A stretch of 64,000 nucleotides of DNA from Klugiella xanthotipulae. Lineage in GTDB: Bacteria > Actinomycetota > Actinomycetes > Actinomycetales > Microbacteriaceae. Both the position numbers and the translations under genes were made by a program. Where the stretch lies: NCBI RefSeq assembly GCF_006716695.1, contig NZ_VFPN01000001.1, forward strand, positions 1,240,001 through 1,304,000, read 5' to 3'. Shown here piece by piece: positions 52,361 to 60,305 of this stretch. Position 1 is the stretch's first letter. Each line of letters begins with the position of its first letter. The notes under the pieces were generated by a model that searched no databases, was not told where the DNA came from, and worked only from the letters and a program-made list of their open reading frames with translations.

Positions 52361-53095
52361 TTACTGTTCGAGCGACTGTGGTGTTGTGCCGCTCTTGAGG
52401 GCGGCCAGACGGGCCTCGACCTCGGTGAGTTCGCCGATGTCCTCCAGGCTCTCGAACTGAGCGTCCAGGCTGGAGGCTTGTAGTTCCTGGGCTCCGCGCA
52501 CGCGGGCTTCCTCGTGGCGGATCTTCTGCTCGAAGCGGTTGATTTCGCTCGTGGGGTCCAGCAGGTTGATGCTCTTGAGCGCATCCACAACCTTGCCCTG
52601 GGCCTGCGCCATCTTCGCGCGGGAGAGGAGTTCGTTGCGCTTGGACTGGAGCTCGGTGAGCTTCTGCTTCATGCCGCTGAGGCCGTTCTTGAGCTGCTCA
52701 ACCACCTGCGTCTGGGACGCGATCTGTGGCTCTGTTACGCGCGCCTCGTTCTCGGACTGTACCTGGCGCTGGAGCGCGACGCGGGCGAGGTTGTCGAACT
52801 TGTCGGCGTCGGCGGCGTTACCGGCTGCGCGGTACTCGTCGGCTTTGCGGCTCGCGGCGAGAGCCTTGGACCCCCAGGTGCGAGCTGCGTCAACATCCTC
52901 GCGGTGGTCATCTTCCAAAAAGCGTAGGTTGCCGATGGTCTCGGCGACCGCGCTCTCGGCCTCGGCGATGCTGTTGGTGTAGTCGCGCACCATCTGGTCG
53001 AGCATCTTCTGCGGATCTTCCGCGGAGTCGATCAGGGCGTTGATGTTTGCCTTTGTGAGCTGTGCGATGCGGCCAAAAATTGACTGTTTTGCCAT
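52361..53095 (-). CDS. pspA: PspA/IM30-family membrane-stress protein
   Basis: A 244-aa protein built almost wholly of long helices, starting MAKQSIFGRIAQLTKANINALIDSAEDPQKMLDQMVRDY (in parts: SIFGRIAQLTKANINALID), the membrane-binding helix of ESCRT-III-like PspA. Coiled coil covers about 25-200 (VAETIGNLRFLEDD, QKLTELQSKRNELLSRAKMA). PspA oligomers coat and repair stressed membranes. It is encoded 28 nt downstream of a TPM-domain protein, so the two are likely one operon. The expected partner regulator is not seen. Confidence 0.93.
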   Translation of the reverse strand: MAKQSIFGRIAQLTKANINALIDSAEDPQKMLDQMVRDYTNSIAEAESAVAETIGNLRFLEDDHREDVDAARTWGSKALAASRKADEYRAAGNAADADKFDNLARVALQRQVQSENEARVTEPQIASQTQVVEQLKNGLSGMKQKLTELQSKRNELLSRAKMAQAQGKVVDALKSINLLDPTSEINRFEQKIRHEEARVRGAQELQASSLDAQFESLEDIGELTEVEARLAALKSGTTPQSLEQ

Positions 53096-53123
53096 GAGTG
53101 ATGGTTCCCTTTCGTTGGTTCTT

Positions 53124-55277
53124 TTAGAATCGTCCGCCGCCGGGGCGAGAGCGACCCCCGCCACCCCCGGGGCGAGAGCGACTGCCGCCGCCCCCGGATC
53201 GTGATCGTCCCCCGCCGCCGGAGGAGGGCCGGGATGCTGAGGGGCGCGACGGGCCCGGGGTGTACCCACCCCAACCGCTCGACTGGCGGTGTCGATTGTC
53301 GCCGCGGTCGTTATCGTCGTCGGAGCCCAGCAGGTCGCCGACGAGCCCGCCGACGAGGCCGCCGAGGAAGGCCCCTGCGATATCGGTGGAACTGGTATAG
53401 CGGTTGTTGGACATCCGCATATCAACAACGGGAGGCTCGTACTGGTTGACGTCTTGACGTGCCGTGCGCGCGGCCTTATCGCCCAGCTGTGAGGCGCGCT
53501 GGGCACTCGTGAGGGCCTGCGCCATGTTGTACTGGGCCATCTCGTCGGCCTTCTCCAACTCGCGGCTTGCCTCGGTGAGGAGGGTGCGGGCTTTCGCCCC
53601 GACCGCCCCGCGCCGGGCGGCAATGTAGTCAGACGCCGCCGAAATCTGTGCGCCCGCGTTCATCATTTCGCGGTCGAGCATGTCGCGCTGGCGCTGCACA
53701 GCCGCCTGCGTGTTGATCGCGTTGTGCAGGGTCATATTGATGTTCTGTTGCGCCGCCGTCAGTTCGTGGACCACCTGGAACGGGTTGACGGGAGGGTTGC
53801 TCATGCGGGTGCGCACACCGGTCAAGGTGCGTTCAGCGCTCTCGATGGCCCCCCACACGGTTCCCGAGGTGGCCGAGTCGTTGGCGGCCGGCATCTGGCG
53901 GGCGCTCGCCACATCCGCCTGGAGGCGCGCGAGCATACTCTCGATGCTGCCAGAGGCCTGCTGAAGGTCGCGCGAAAATCGATCAACCGCCTCGACCAGC
54001 AGATTGGCCTGGGCAATGGCATCCTCGGCGGTGCGTACGGCCACGACGGCCTGGGCGTTGGTGCCATTCGCGATCTGTTCGCGGCCGTTGGCGATCAGGC
54101 CGTCGGCGAGGTTGAGGCGTTCCTCGGCCTGCACGGCGTTGTCGGCGATAGGGGCAACGGCATCCTCGGTGAGCTGGGTCTTCAGGATGTCGATTGTGCT
54201 GCGGGCCGCCCCGAGCCGGGTGCGCGTGGCCTGCGCGCTCGCCTCGGCGGCGGCAATGGCCTGCGGCGCGTTCTGCTCCAGCTGGCGCATCCGGTTGAAC
54301 GACTCTACCTGGGCATTGAGGGCGGCATTGGCCTGGGTGCACAGGTCGAGAATCTGGCGGTTCCAGGCCTCACGCTCCTGGTCGGTATCCGGGATGTGGT
54401 CATCCAGTTTCTGCCGAAGGCCAAACGCCGTCATGAGCGCGGCACGGGCGTCGTTGAGGGCTCGCGTGAAGGGGGCCGTGGCCTCCGCACCGTAGGAGGC
54501 GAGGGCAAAGTCGAGTTCCTGCTCGCTGCGTTTGATCGCGTCATCGGTCTGCACGAGGGCGGCACCGCCCTGCTGTTGCAGCGACTCGATGCGCGATTCG
54601 ATGTCTCCCCGGGCGCGGGCGCGAGTGCGGCGGATCACCACGAGAGCGATAATGCCGCCCACAACAATGAGGAGGAGGAAAAAGGACAAACCGCCAACTA
54701 CTGCGCTGGATACCGCCCCGGCGGCGGGATCGGTTGCGGTTGTTCCGGTGTCGTTTGAGTCGGTTGTGCGTGCATCGGTGCCGCTCGTTGAGCCGGTGCC
54801 TGACACGGCATCCCCCAGCGCCGAGGCGGCCGCGGTGGCGGCACCGGCCCAGTTGCCGGCGGTGAGTTGCGGCTCAATGACGGTGGACTCGATGGTGCCG
54901 ATCTGGTCGTAGCTCACCGGCCCGGCAGAATCGGCTGACAGGTAATAGGTGCGACCCTCGGTAGCGATGGCGAGGAGGTAGTCGCGCGGGCCCAGGCCGT
55001 TGCGCTCTGCCGTCTCGTTGGCCCACTCCTCGGCTGCACTCGGGCCGGAGAAGCGATCAACAAACACCACGAAGAGGTCAATGTTGCGGGTGTCGGCCAG
55101 GTCGGTGAGGGTCTGGTTGACGGCGGAGGTCTGGTCACCGAGCGCATTGACGGTATCGGTCACGTGCTCCGACCCGAGGTCAAGGGGGTTGGCGGCCAGG
55201 GCCGGGCCGACCCCGGAGAGGGTCAGGGCCGCGGTGAGGAGCGACGCCCCCACCAGTGTGCTCCACCGAATCCGCAT
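53124..55277 (-). CDS. TPM-domain membrane protein with long coiled coil and Gly/Arg tail
   Basis: A 717-aa envelope protein. It has a signal peptide (about 1-28, ending GPALAAN), an outer TPM domain (about 30-165; LFVVFVDRFSGPSAAEEWANETAERNGLGPRDYLLAIA in parts), a low-complexity Thr/Asp linker, one membrane helix (about 205-230, GGLSFFLLLIVVGGIIALVV) and a long cytoplasmic helical region (about 235-640) rich in Ala/Gln heptads. The end is GGGGRSRSGGGG-type low-complexity repeat (about 675-717). TPM proteins are linked to photosystem repair in plants and to uncharacterised envelope roles in bacteria. Its place just ahead of pspA suggests a shared membrane-stress job. ATG at 55277 has GGAGGAGC 2-8 nt upstream. 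Confidence 0.87.
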   Translation of the reverse strand: MRIRWSTLVGASLLTAALTLSGVGPALAANPLDLGSEHVTDTVNALGDQTSAVNQTLTDLADTRNIDLFVVFVDRFSGPSAAEEWANETAERNGLGPRDYLLAIATEGRTYYLSADSAGPVSYDQIGTIESTVIEPQLTAGNWAGAATAAASALGDAVSGTGSTSGTDARTTDSNDTGTTATDPAAGAVSSAVVGGLSFFLLLIVVGGIIALVVIRRTRARARGDIESRIESLQQQGGAALVQTDDAIKRSEQELDFALASYGAEATAPFTRALNDARAALMTAFGLRQKLDDHIPDTDQEREAWNRQILDLCTQANAALNAQVESFNRMRQLEQNAPQAIAAAEASAQATRTRLGAARSTIDILKTQLTEDAVAPIADNAVQAEERLNLADGLIANGREQIANGTNAQAVVAVRTAEDAIAQANLLVEAVDRFSRDLQQASGSIESMLARLQADVASARQMPAANDSATSGTVWGAIESAERTLTGVRTRMSNPPVNPFQVVHELTAAQQNINMTLHNAINTQAAVQRQRDMLDREMMNAGAQISAASDYIAARRGAVGAKARTLLTEASRELEKADEMAQYNMAQALTSAQRASQLGDKAARTARQDVNQYEPPVVDMRMSNNRYTSSTDIAGAFLGGLVGGLVGDLLGSDDDNDRGDNRHRQSSGWGGYTPGPSRPSASRPSSGGGGRSRSGGGGSRSRPGGGGGRSRPGGGRF

Positions 55278-55556
55278 AGCTCCTCCATAAAAGCGCCGAA
55301 TGTTGCACCCAGAGTCTATTTCACGATGGAGGAGTAAACCCTGAGTGCGTCCCGCGGTGTGGACGGTTGAGGGACCACCCAAATATTTCACCCCGCTACG
55401 CCGGGGCGGGTGATCACAAAGGTGATAGTTTGGTGGGCCCCTGAGTTCGCTTTGCACTGTGTCCCTGAGGATTTCCCCGACCCCCGCTGTCGTTCCGGGA
55501 AGCTTTCAGGCGGGGTCATCTATGCTAGCCAACATGCCACTCTCTGGTGACCGACT

Positions 55557-56432
55557 ATGACGAACTCAGAAAAGCCAAGCTCTTTCTATGAGCTCCTTGG
55601 CTCCATTCGTCGTCGCCCGGAGGCATACCTCGGGAATCGCTCCCTGCATGACCTCCGGGTCTGGCTTGACGGCTACCGCTACGCGCGCGCTCAGATGGGG
55701 GTGAATACTCCCGAGGAGGAGGAATTCACGCACTTTGACACGTTTGTGCAAAACAAGTATTCGTGGCACGACACGAGCGGCTTTGAGGCCAAGATCGCCT
55801 ATTACCACCGCGACCCCAGTCGAGCGTTTGACGAGTTCTTCACGCTGCTCGACGAATTCCGCATCGCGCGCCCCGTGGCCGCTGCTGCGGCGGCCATGAG
55901 TAAGCGTGCACGTACGCGCGTGGCAGACCCCGCCCCCGAGCCGCTCCCCGTTCAGTACTCGGTGGATGCCCTGGCGGAGCTGGCCCGTACTGTCGGTGTT
56001 GACAGTTCCGCCCTGGCCAACGAGGATGCCCGGTGGGACGCGTACCGCCGCGTGATCGAGTCCCGTGCGCATGTGGATCTGCTCTACTCGTGTGTGAAGT
56101 CCGAGCCCGACCCGGCCCTGGCCTCCGCCGTCGTGGTTGAGGTGCTGGAGACGGTGCCTCCGCAAGACCGCGGTCGCTGGGTGGAGGCCGTTGACGACTC
56201 GCAGAAAGACTCCGTGCGCACTCGTGAGTGGGAAATCGGCGTACTCGACTCCCTCAACGCGGGTCAGAAAAATGTCAGCGACGTCAAAATGTCGGTTGAT
56301 AACTGGTCCAATTGGTTGCAGCAGCGCATCGCCGAGACCGAGATGAGTTGGGATGTCCTGGCCGTCATCGCCTCGCGCGGGCGCACCAAGCGCATCCGCC
56401 GCTACGCCTCAGAGCGCCTGCGTCGCCTGTAA
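55557..56432 (+). CDS. Hypothetical two-domain protein
   Basis: A 291-aa protein. The first 105 residues (SSFYELLGSIRRRPEAYLGN, LHDLRVWLDGYRYARAQMG, FDTFVQNKYSW, AFDEFFTLLDEF) form a compact helical domain like those of several small immunity-like families that share an LxxIRxRPxxYLG start. An Ala/Arg/Pro linker (about 108-130) joins a helical second domain (about 131-291), HEAT-like at the end (WDVLAVIASRGRTKRIRRYA, LRRL). I cannot name the family. An 8-codon frame ends in the overlapping ATGA at the start codon. It is followed by a non-coding gap and another unknown gene. Confidence 0.7.
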   Translation: MTNSEKPSSFYELLGSIRRRPEAYLGNRSLHDLRVWLDGYRYARAQMGVNTPEEEEFTHFDTFVQNKYSWHDTSGFEAKIAYYHRDPSRAFDEFFTLLDEFRIARPVAAAAAAMSKRARTRVADPAPEPLPVQYSVDALAELARTVGVDSSALANEDARWDAYRRVIESRAHVDLLYSCVKSEPDPALASAVVVEVLETVPPQDRGRWVEAVDDSQKDSVRTREWEIGVLDSLNAGQKNVSDVKMSVDNWSNWLQQRIAETEMSWDVLAVIASRGRTKRIRRYASERLRRL

Positions 56433-56877
56433 CGAGGTATCCCTCGACGGGTACCCGGCATGATGCGTGCGCGGTCTGCCGCATCTGTGCAGCGCGGCCG
56501 GAATGGCCTGACTGACGGGATGATGGCTCAGCCTCCCGGGGGTTGTCTACTCGTCGGGCCAAAGGTGAGGTGCGGGATGATTTAACGCCGTCTCTTCGGG
56601 TTTATCATGGGCGTAAACTTGCCTGACAATGGGGAGGGGGTGGCCGGTCTGCCGACCGTGTGCGCGCTCGGTCACCCCGATGGTGGCTCCCTCGATGCGG
56701 TCAAAAAATGCGGATTATCAAGGTTTTTTGGGGGGCGTGGTGGTGACAGCGCCGCGGGAGAGCAGCCAGTGTTCGTGCTGTGTGATCGGTTTTGTGTTCT
56801 ATCTCGGGTACCCGGGGGGTGCCGTTACCGGCGACCGGGTTCGCGGCCCCCCGCCAGCACCGATATAAGGTGTGCCC
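56433..56877 (+). other. 445-nt stretch with no recognised gene
   Basis: Between two + strand genes. It contains T- and A-runs uncommon here (TCAAAAAATGCGG, AAGGTTTTTTGGGGGG, about 56700-56740). A 92-codon frame from ATG 56607 shows Cys/Arg/Gly-rich sequence without the third-position G/C pattern of real genes in the window; I do not call it. AAGG at 56867-56870 is the ribosome site of the next gene. Confidence 0.5.
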
Positions 56878-57261
56878 ATGACTAACCCACCGCACGCATC
56901 AGCAGCCGTTATGGATGGCGATGCGCACGGTCCCTCCGCCAGTTCAGCGCCCGTCACGTTGTCCCTGCCCTCCCTACCCAAGTCGGTTCTGGAGTTGCTC
57001 GTGGCCAACATCGAGGGGCTGCACCTGGCGACGGGTGTCCATGTGTACGGTCTCGGTGTGATTGCCGAGAAGAACGCCCTCCACGGCATCGCCGGGCAGT
57101 GCCCCGGCTACGTGTTGGTGGGGGATAACGGCACCCACGGATTTTTGGTTTCCCTGAGCGACGACCTCAGCGTTTACTCCAGCGAACTCGGCGCGTTAGT
57201 TCCGCCGTTCTTTCAGTTCGTGGCGAGCTCGCTCCGGGAATGGGTCGATAGCCAGGGCTAA
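56878..57261 (+). CDS. Hypothetical protein, SUKH-like C-terminal half
   Basis: A 127-aa protein with a disordered start (1-28), then a domain with LPSLPKSVLELLVANIEGLHLATG, IAGQCPGYVLVGDNGTHGFLVSLSDDLSVYSSELGAL (in parts: YVLVGDNGTHGFLVS, VYSSELGALVPPFFQFV). The G-D-N-G-x-H-G turn followed by a strand and a short helix is reminiscent of SUKH/SMI1-KNR4 proteins, which serve as immunity proteins in toxin systems; this likeness is weak. ATG at 56878 has AAGG 7 nt upstream; GTG 56872 is possible. A strong terminator follows. Confidence 0.65.
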   Translation: MTNPPHASAAVMDGDAHGPSASSAPVTLSLPSLPKSVLELLVANIEGLHLATGVHVYGLGVIAEKNALHGIAGQCPGYVLVGDNGTHGFLVSLSDDLSVYSSELGALVPPFFQFVASSLREWVDSQG

Positions 57262-57282
57262 GCCCGCATCGACCCACACAAT

Positions 57283-57320
57283 GAAAAGGCCTTAGGTTCC
57301 CCCCCACCTAGGGCCTTTTC
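57283..57320. terminator. Bidirectional terminator between the SUKH-like and first TPR gene
   Basis: GAAAAGGCCTTAGGT (57283-57297) and ACCTAGGGCCTTTTC (57306-57320) pair at 14 of 15 positions around CCCCCCC-containing loop. The arm ends in AAAA/TTTT, as for a factor-independent terminator in both directions. Confidence 0.88.
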
Positions 57321-57341
57321 AGCGTCCGGGGATACCGACGG

Positions 57342-60173
57342 TTAGTCGGCGGGCAGGTCGGCCGGTGGTGAATCGACGGCGGAACGGACCGCAGCGGCCT
57401 CCTCGTGACGGCCCAGGTCCGCCAGAATATCGCCGAGTTCGAGCGACATGATGTTCCAGTGGGGAGACGCGATCGGCAGCCGTTCGCGTGCCGACTGGTA
57501 CAGGGGCACCGCCTCCTCACGGTGCTCACGCTCCGCCAGCGCGCGGGCCACAAAAAGCTCGGCGAGAGCGGCGGAGGCGTCATCCTGCGACTCCGCATAC
57601 CCGTCGGCCGCACGCAGGGCAGCACTCACAGCCTCGTCGATCCGGCCCAGGGCCTGATAGCCGCGGGCGAGGCTATCGGTGAGGTCCGCGATCAGCCACG
57701 GTGAGCCTTGATCGCCGGCCAGGGCGATGGCCTCCTCGATGGTGGCGAGGCCCGCCTCCTCTCCGAAGAAGGCCTGCGCGTTGCCCAGCCGTTGCAGGGC
57801 GAGAATGGTGGCCTGGGGGTTGTCGAGGGCACGGGCTGCCGCGGTGGCCTGCCGGAGCGCCCCCACAGAATCCTTATCGCCCTGGTTCACCAGCAGGGTG
57901 CCGAGGGCGAGGCTGGCCCGCATGAGTAGCACATTGTCGCCCGCCTCGGTGGCGTAACGGACGGCCTGCTGCCACGCACCGTAGGCCATGGCGTTCTCGT
58001 CAATGACGCGGGCCGCTTCGCCCATAACGTACAGGATGTCGGCGAGAACCGTGAGTTCGGCATCCGCCGCTCGCAGCTGCGTGTAGGCCTCATCGAGTTT
58101 TTCGAGTCCCTCGGCGGAGTGGCCCGCGTAGTGCAGGTAACGGCCCAGCTGTGCCGTGAACTCCGGGATGTTGGGCAACTCGGCGAGTTCCGCCTGGGCG
58201 ATGGCGTAGCGCATCCGGTGGGCGGCCTCCTCGTCGCGGTTGTGGTCGCTCAGGAGCACCGCCGAGAGCAGGCTCGCGGCCACGGTGCCGGTGCGGTTGC
58301 CCAGACGGGCCTGGAGCGCGACAAGCTCTTCGGCCAGGGCAATACCGGTGGGGTAGTCGTTGGAGGCCCCGGCGATCTGGGCGCGAATGACCATAGCCGG
58401 GATGCGCACGCGGGGGCGGTTATCGGCCGTGACCAGGACATCTAGCTCGGCGATGGCCTCCTCGAGGCGGCCGAGCGCGAGCAGCGTGTGGGAGTGCAGG
58501 AGGCGGGCTGAGGGCTGGATATCGTGCGGGTCGGACACGGTGGTGCGGGTGACGGCCTCGCTCACGAGCTCCTCCACCCAGGTGACGGCCTCAGCGGTGG
58601 TGCCCTCAGCATCGCCGAGTGCAGCCTCGGCGGTCGTGAGGAGCAACTCCACCACCACATCGTCGGGGTCCCCGCCGTCGCGGCTGCGTTCCAACTCGTC
58701 GCGGAGGACTCGGAAGCGGGCGGGATTGTTGTCGTCGTAGAGCAGCATCCCGAGCCGCTCCTCCAGGGCGGCCGTGTCGGCTCGGCCCGTGGCGCGCAGC
58801 TCGGCGAGACGCTGCTGGAACGACTCCTCGGCAGCCTCCTCCCGGCCCAGCGACTGGTTGACGCGAACGGCCAAACCGAGCAGGGAGGCCCGCCGGTTGT
58901 CGATGGGGAGGCGCAGCCCGGTCTCCACGGCCTCCTTCGCGGCCGCCGCATCGCCGGACATGAGGAAGACGATGGCCCGCTCGCACCACTCATCGGCGGT
59001 GGTGGGCTCCTCAACCGTGGGCTCCGGGTCGCGGAAAGTGTCCGTGGCGATGGGCACATCGTGATGCTCATCGGCGAGGGCCCGCGCGGCGCGCACCCGC
59101 TGGGTGAAGTGCGCGTTGCCGTTGCGGGCGTTGAAGGATGCGGCCAGCCGCTCCGCCGTGTTCCACGCGGCCATCGAGAGCGTATTGACCGTCCACGGCT
59201 GGGAGTGGCCACCGTAGATACCCGCAAGTTCGGCGGTGTCGGCACCGCGGACGGGCTGATGGCCGTAGCCTGCCGCGGCCACGGCATCCAGAATCACGCC
59301 CACCGCGAGCATGGCGCTGAAGTGCGCCGCCTGGTTGAGCGGGTCGTTGGCGATCATCCCGATGTGACGCTCCAGGAGGGCGAGGCCACGGGCCTCGTTG
59401 CCCGTGACGGCGCAGAAGATGAGGTGATGGCCGATGAGGTTAAACGAGTTGGGCTGACGGCGGGCAACTCGATAGCTGTGCAGGTGGGCAGCGCGGGCGT
59501 CGGCGAAGCGGCCAGCCCGCAGCAGGGGGAGAAGAGCCTCGGCCTCGGCCGTTTCGGGCTCCGCCCCGCAGCTGAGGTGGTTCTCGATGATGTCGTCATA
59601 GACGCTGAGCGCTCGCGGTTCATCCCCGATCTGCTGGAAGTACCAGGCATCTTCGCTGCGCACACAGGCGGCGCAGTGACTGAACTCGTCCTCGGGGACG
59701 GCGTTTCGCGCCTCGCGCAGTTCCTCGGCTTCGTCGTACCGACCGGTCAACACCGCGGTGGTGAAACGCGACTGGAGCACGCCGCTCTGGGTGGCCCCGT
59801 ATTCCAGGTAGCGACTGGCCATGTCCACATGCATGGCGTCCATCTGGTCGAGGCTGAACATGGGGTTGGTGGTGAGGCGGCCGACCATCCACTTGTACTG
59901 GAAGAGGAGGTTTCCGCCGGGGGTGTCGAGGGGGAAGCGCACGGGGTCGCTGTCGTGCATCCCAACGCACCAGCCGAACGAGCTGAACATGGCGTCGGTG
60001 TCGCCCGTCATGTGGGCGGATTGGGTGAGCCGCATCCGCGCGGCGTAGCCTAGCTGGGTGTCGCGGGTTTCGTCGGCGAGGCGGATGGCCTCGGCGAGGA
60101 GCGCGCGTTCCTCGGGCCCGTAGGGCATCCCGTCGATCTGTTGGATGACGTCGTATGTGGGTTCGTCAGTCAT
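57342..60173 (-). CDS. Large TPR-repeat protein, downstream paralogue
   Basis: A 943-aa soluble protein made of helical TPR-type repeats; repeat-like units are clear in LGDILADLGRHEEAAAVRSA, ALGRLEEAIAELDVLV, SLARGYQALGRIDEAVSAAL and similar. No Walker A, kinase or nuclease motif and no membrane segment is seen. The first 210 residues align without gaps to the neighbour at 60306 (about 51% identity), including YGPE at 18-21, YAARMRL, GMHDSDP at 71-77, and the SHCAACVR motif with Cys167/Cys170 and Cys202. These cysteines may bind zinc. It lies third in a leftward run after an HSP90-family gene and the paralogue, with GGGAGGA upstream of the ATG. Confidence 0.85.
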   Translation of the reverse strand: MTDEPTYDVIQQIDGMPYGPEERALLAEAIRLADETRDTQLGYAARMRLTQSAHMTGDTDAMFSSFGWCVGMHDSDPVRFPLDTPGGNLLFQYKWMVGRLTTNPMFSLDQMDAMHVDMASRYLEYGATQSGVLQSRFTTAVLTGRYDEAEELREARNAVPEDEFSHCAACVRSEDAWYFQQIGDEPRALSVYDDIIENHLSCGAEPETAEAEALLPLLRAGRFADARAAHLHSYRVARRQPNSFNLIGHHLIFCAVTGNEARGLALLERHIGMIANDPLNQAAHFSAMLAVGVILDAVAAAGYGHQPVRGADTAELAGIYGGHSQPWTVNTLSMAAWNTAERLAASFNARNGNAHFTQRVRAARALADEHHDVPIATDTFRDPEPTVEEPTTADEWCERAIVFLMSGDAAAAKEAVETGLRLPIDNRRASLLGLAVRVNQSLGREEAAEESFQQRLAELRATGRADTAALEERLGMLLYDDNNPARFRVLRDELERSRDGGDPDDVVVELLLTTAEAALGDAEGTTAEAVTWVEELVSEAVTRTTVSDPHDIQPSARLLHSHTLLALGRLEEAIAELDVLVTADNRPRVRIPAMVIRAQIAGASNDYPTGIALAEELVALQARLGNRTGTVAASLLSAVLLSDHNRDEEAAHRMRYAIAQAELAELPNIPEFTAQLGRYLHYAGHSAEGLEKLDEAYTQLRAADAELTVLADILYVMGEAARVIDENAMAYGAWQQAVRYATEAGDNVLLMRASLALGTLLVNQGDKDSVGALRQATAAARALDNPQATILALQRLGNAQAFFGEEAGLATIEEAIALAGDQGSPWLIADLTDSLARGYQALGRIDEAVSAALRAADGYAESQDDASAALAELFVARALAEREHREEAVPLYQSARERLPIASPHWNIMSLELGDILADLGRHEEAAAVRSAVDSPPADLPAD

Positions 60174-60305
60174 GGTGAGTGGGTCCTCCCTTCCCGTCGG
60201 GGTCCACAGTACCGTGAACGGGATGAGGAATACCCGAGGCCCGGCCTACCGCCCTGCGCGGGTGCGGGCACGGTCGAGTTGGCGATCCACGGCGGCCATG
60301 ATGCC

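Noticed and set aside
58524-60053. 509-codon + strand frame opposite the TPR gene
   Set aside because: The minus strand encodes a gapless paralogue of the neighbour, so the opposite frame is a shadow.
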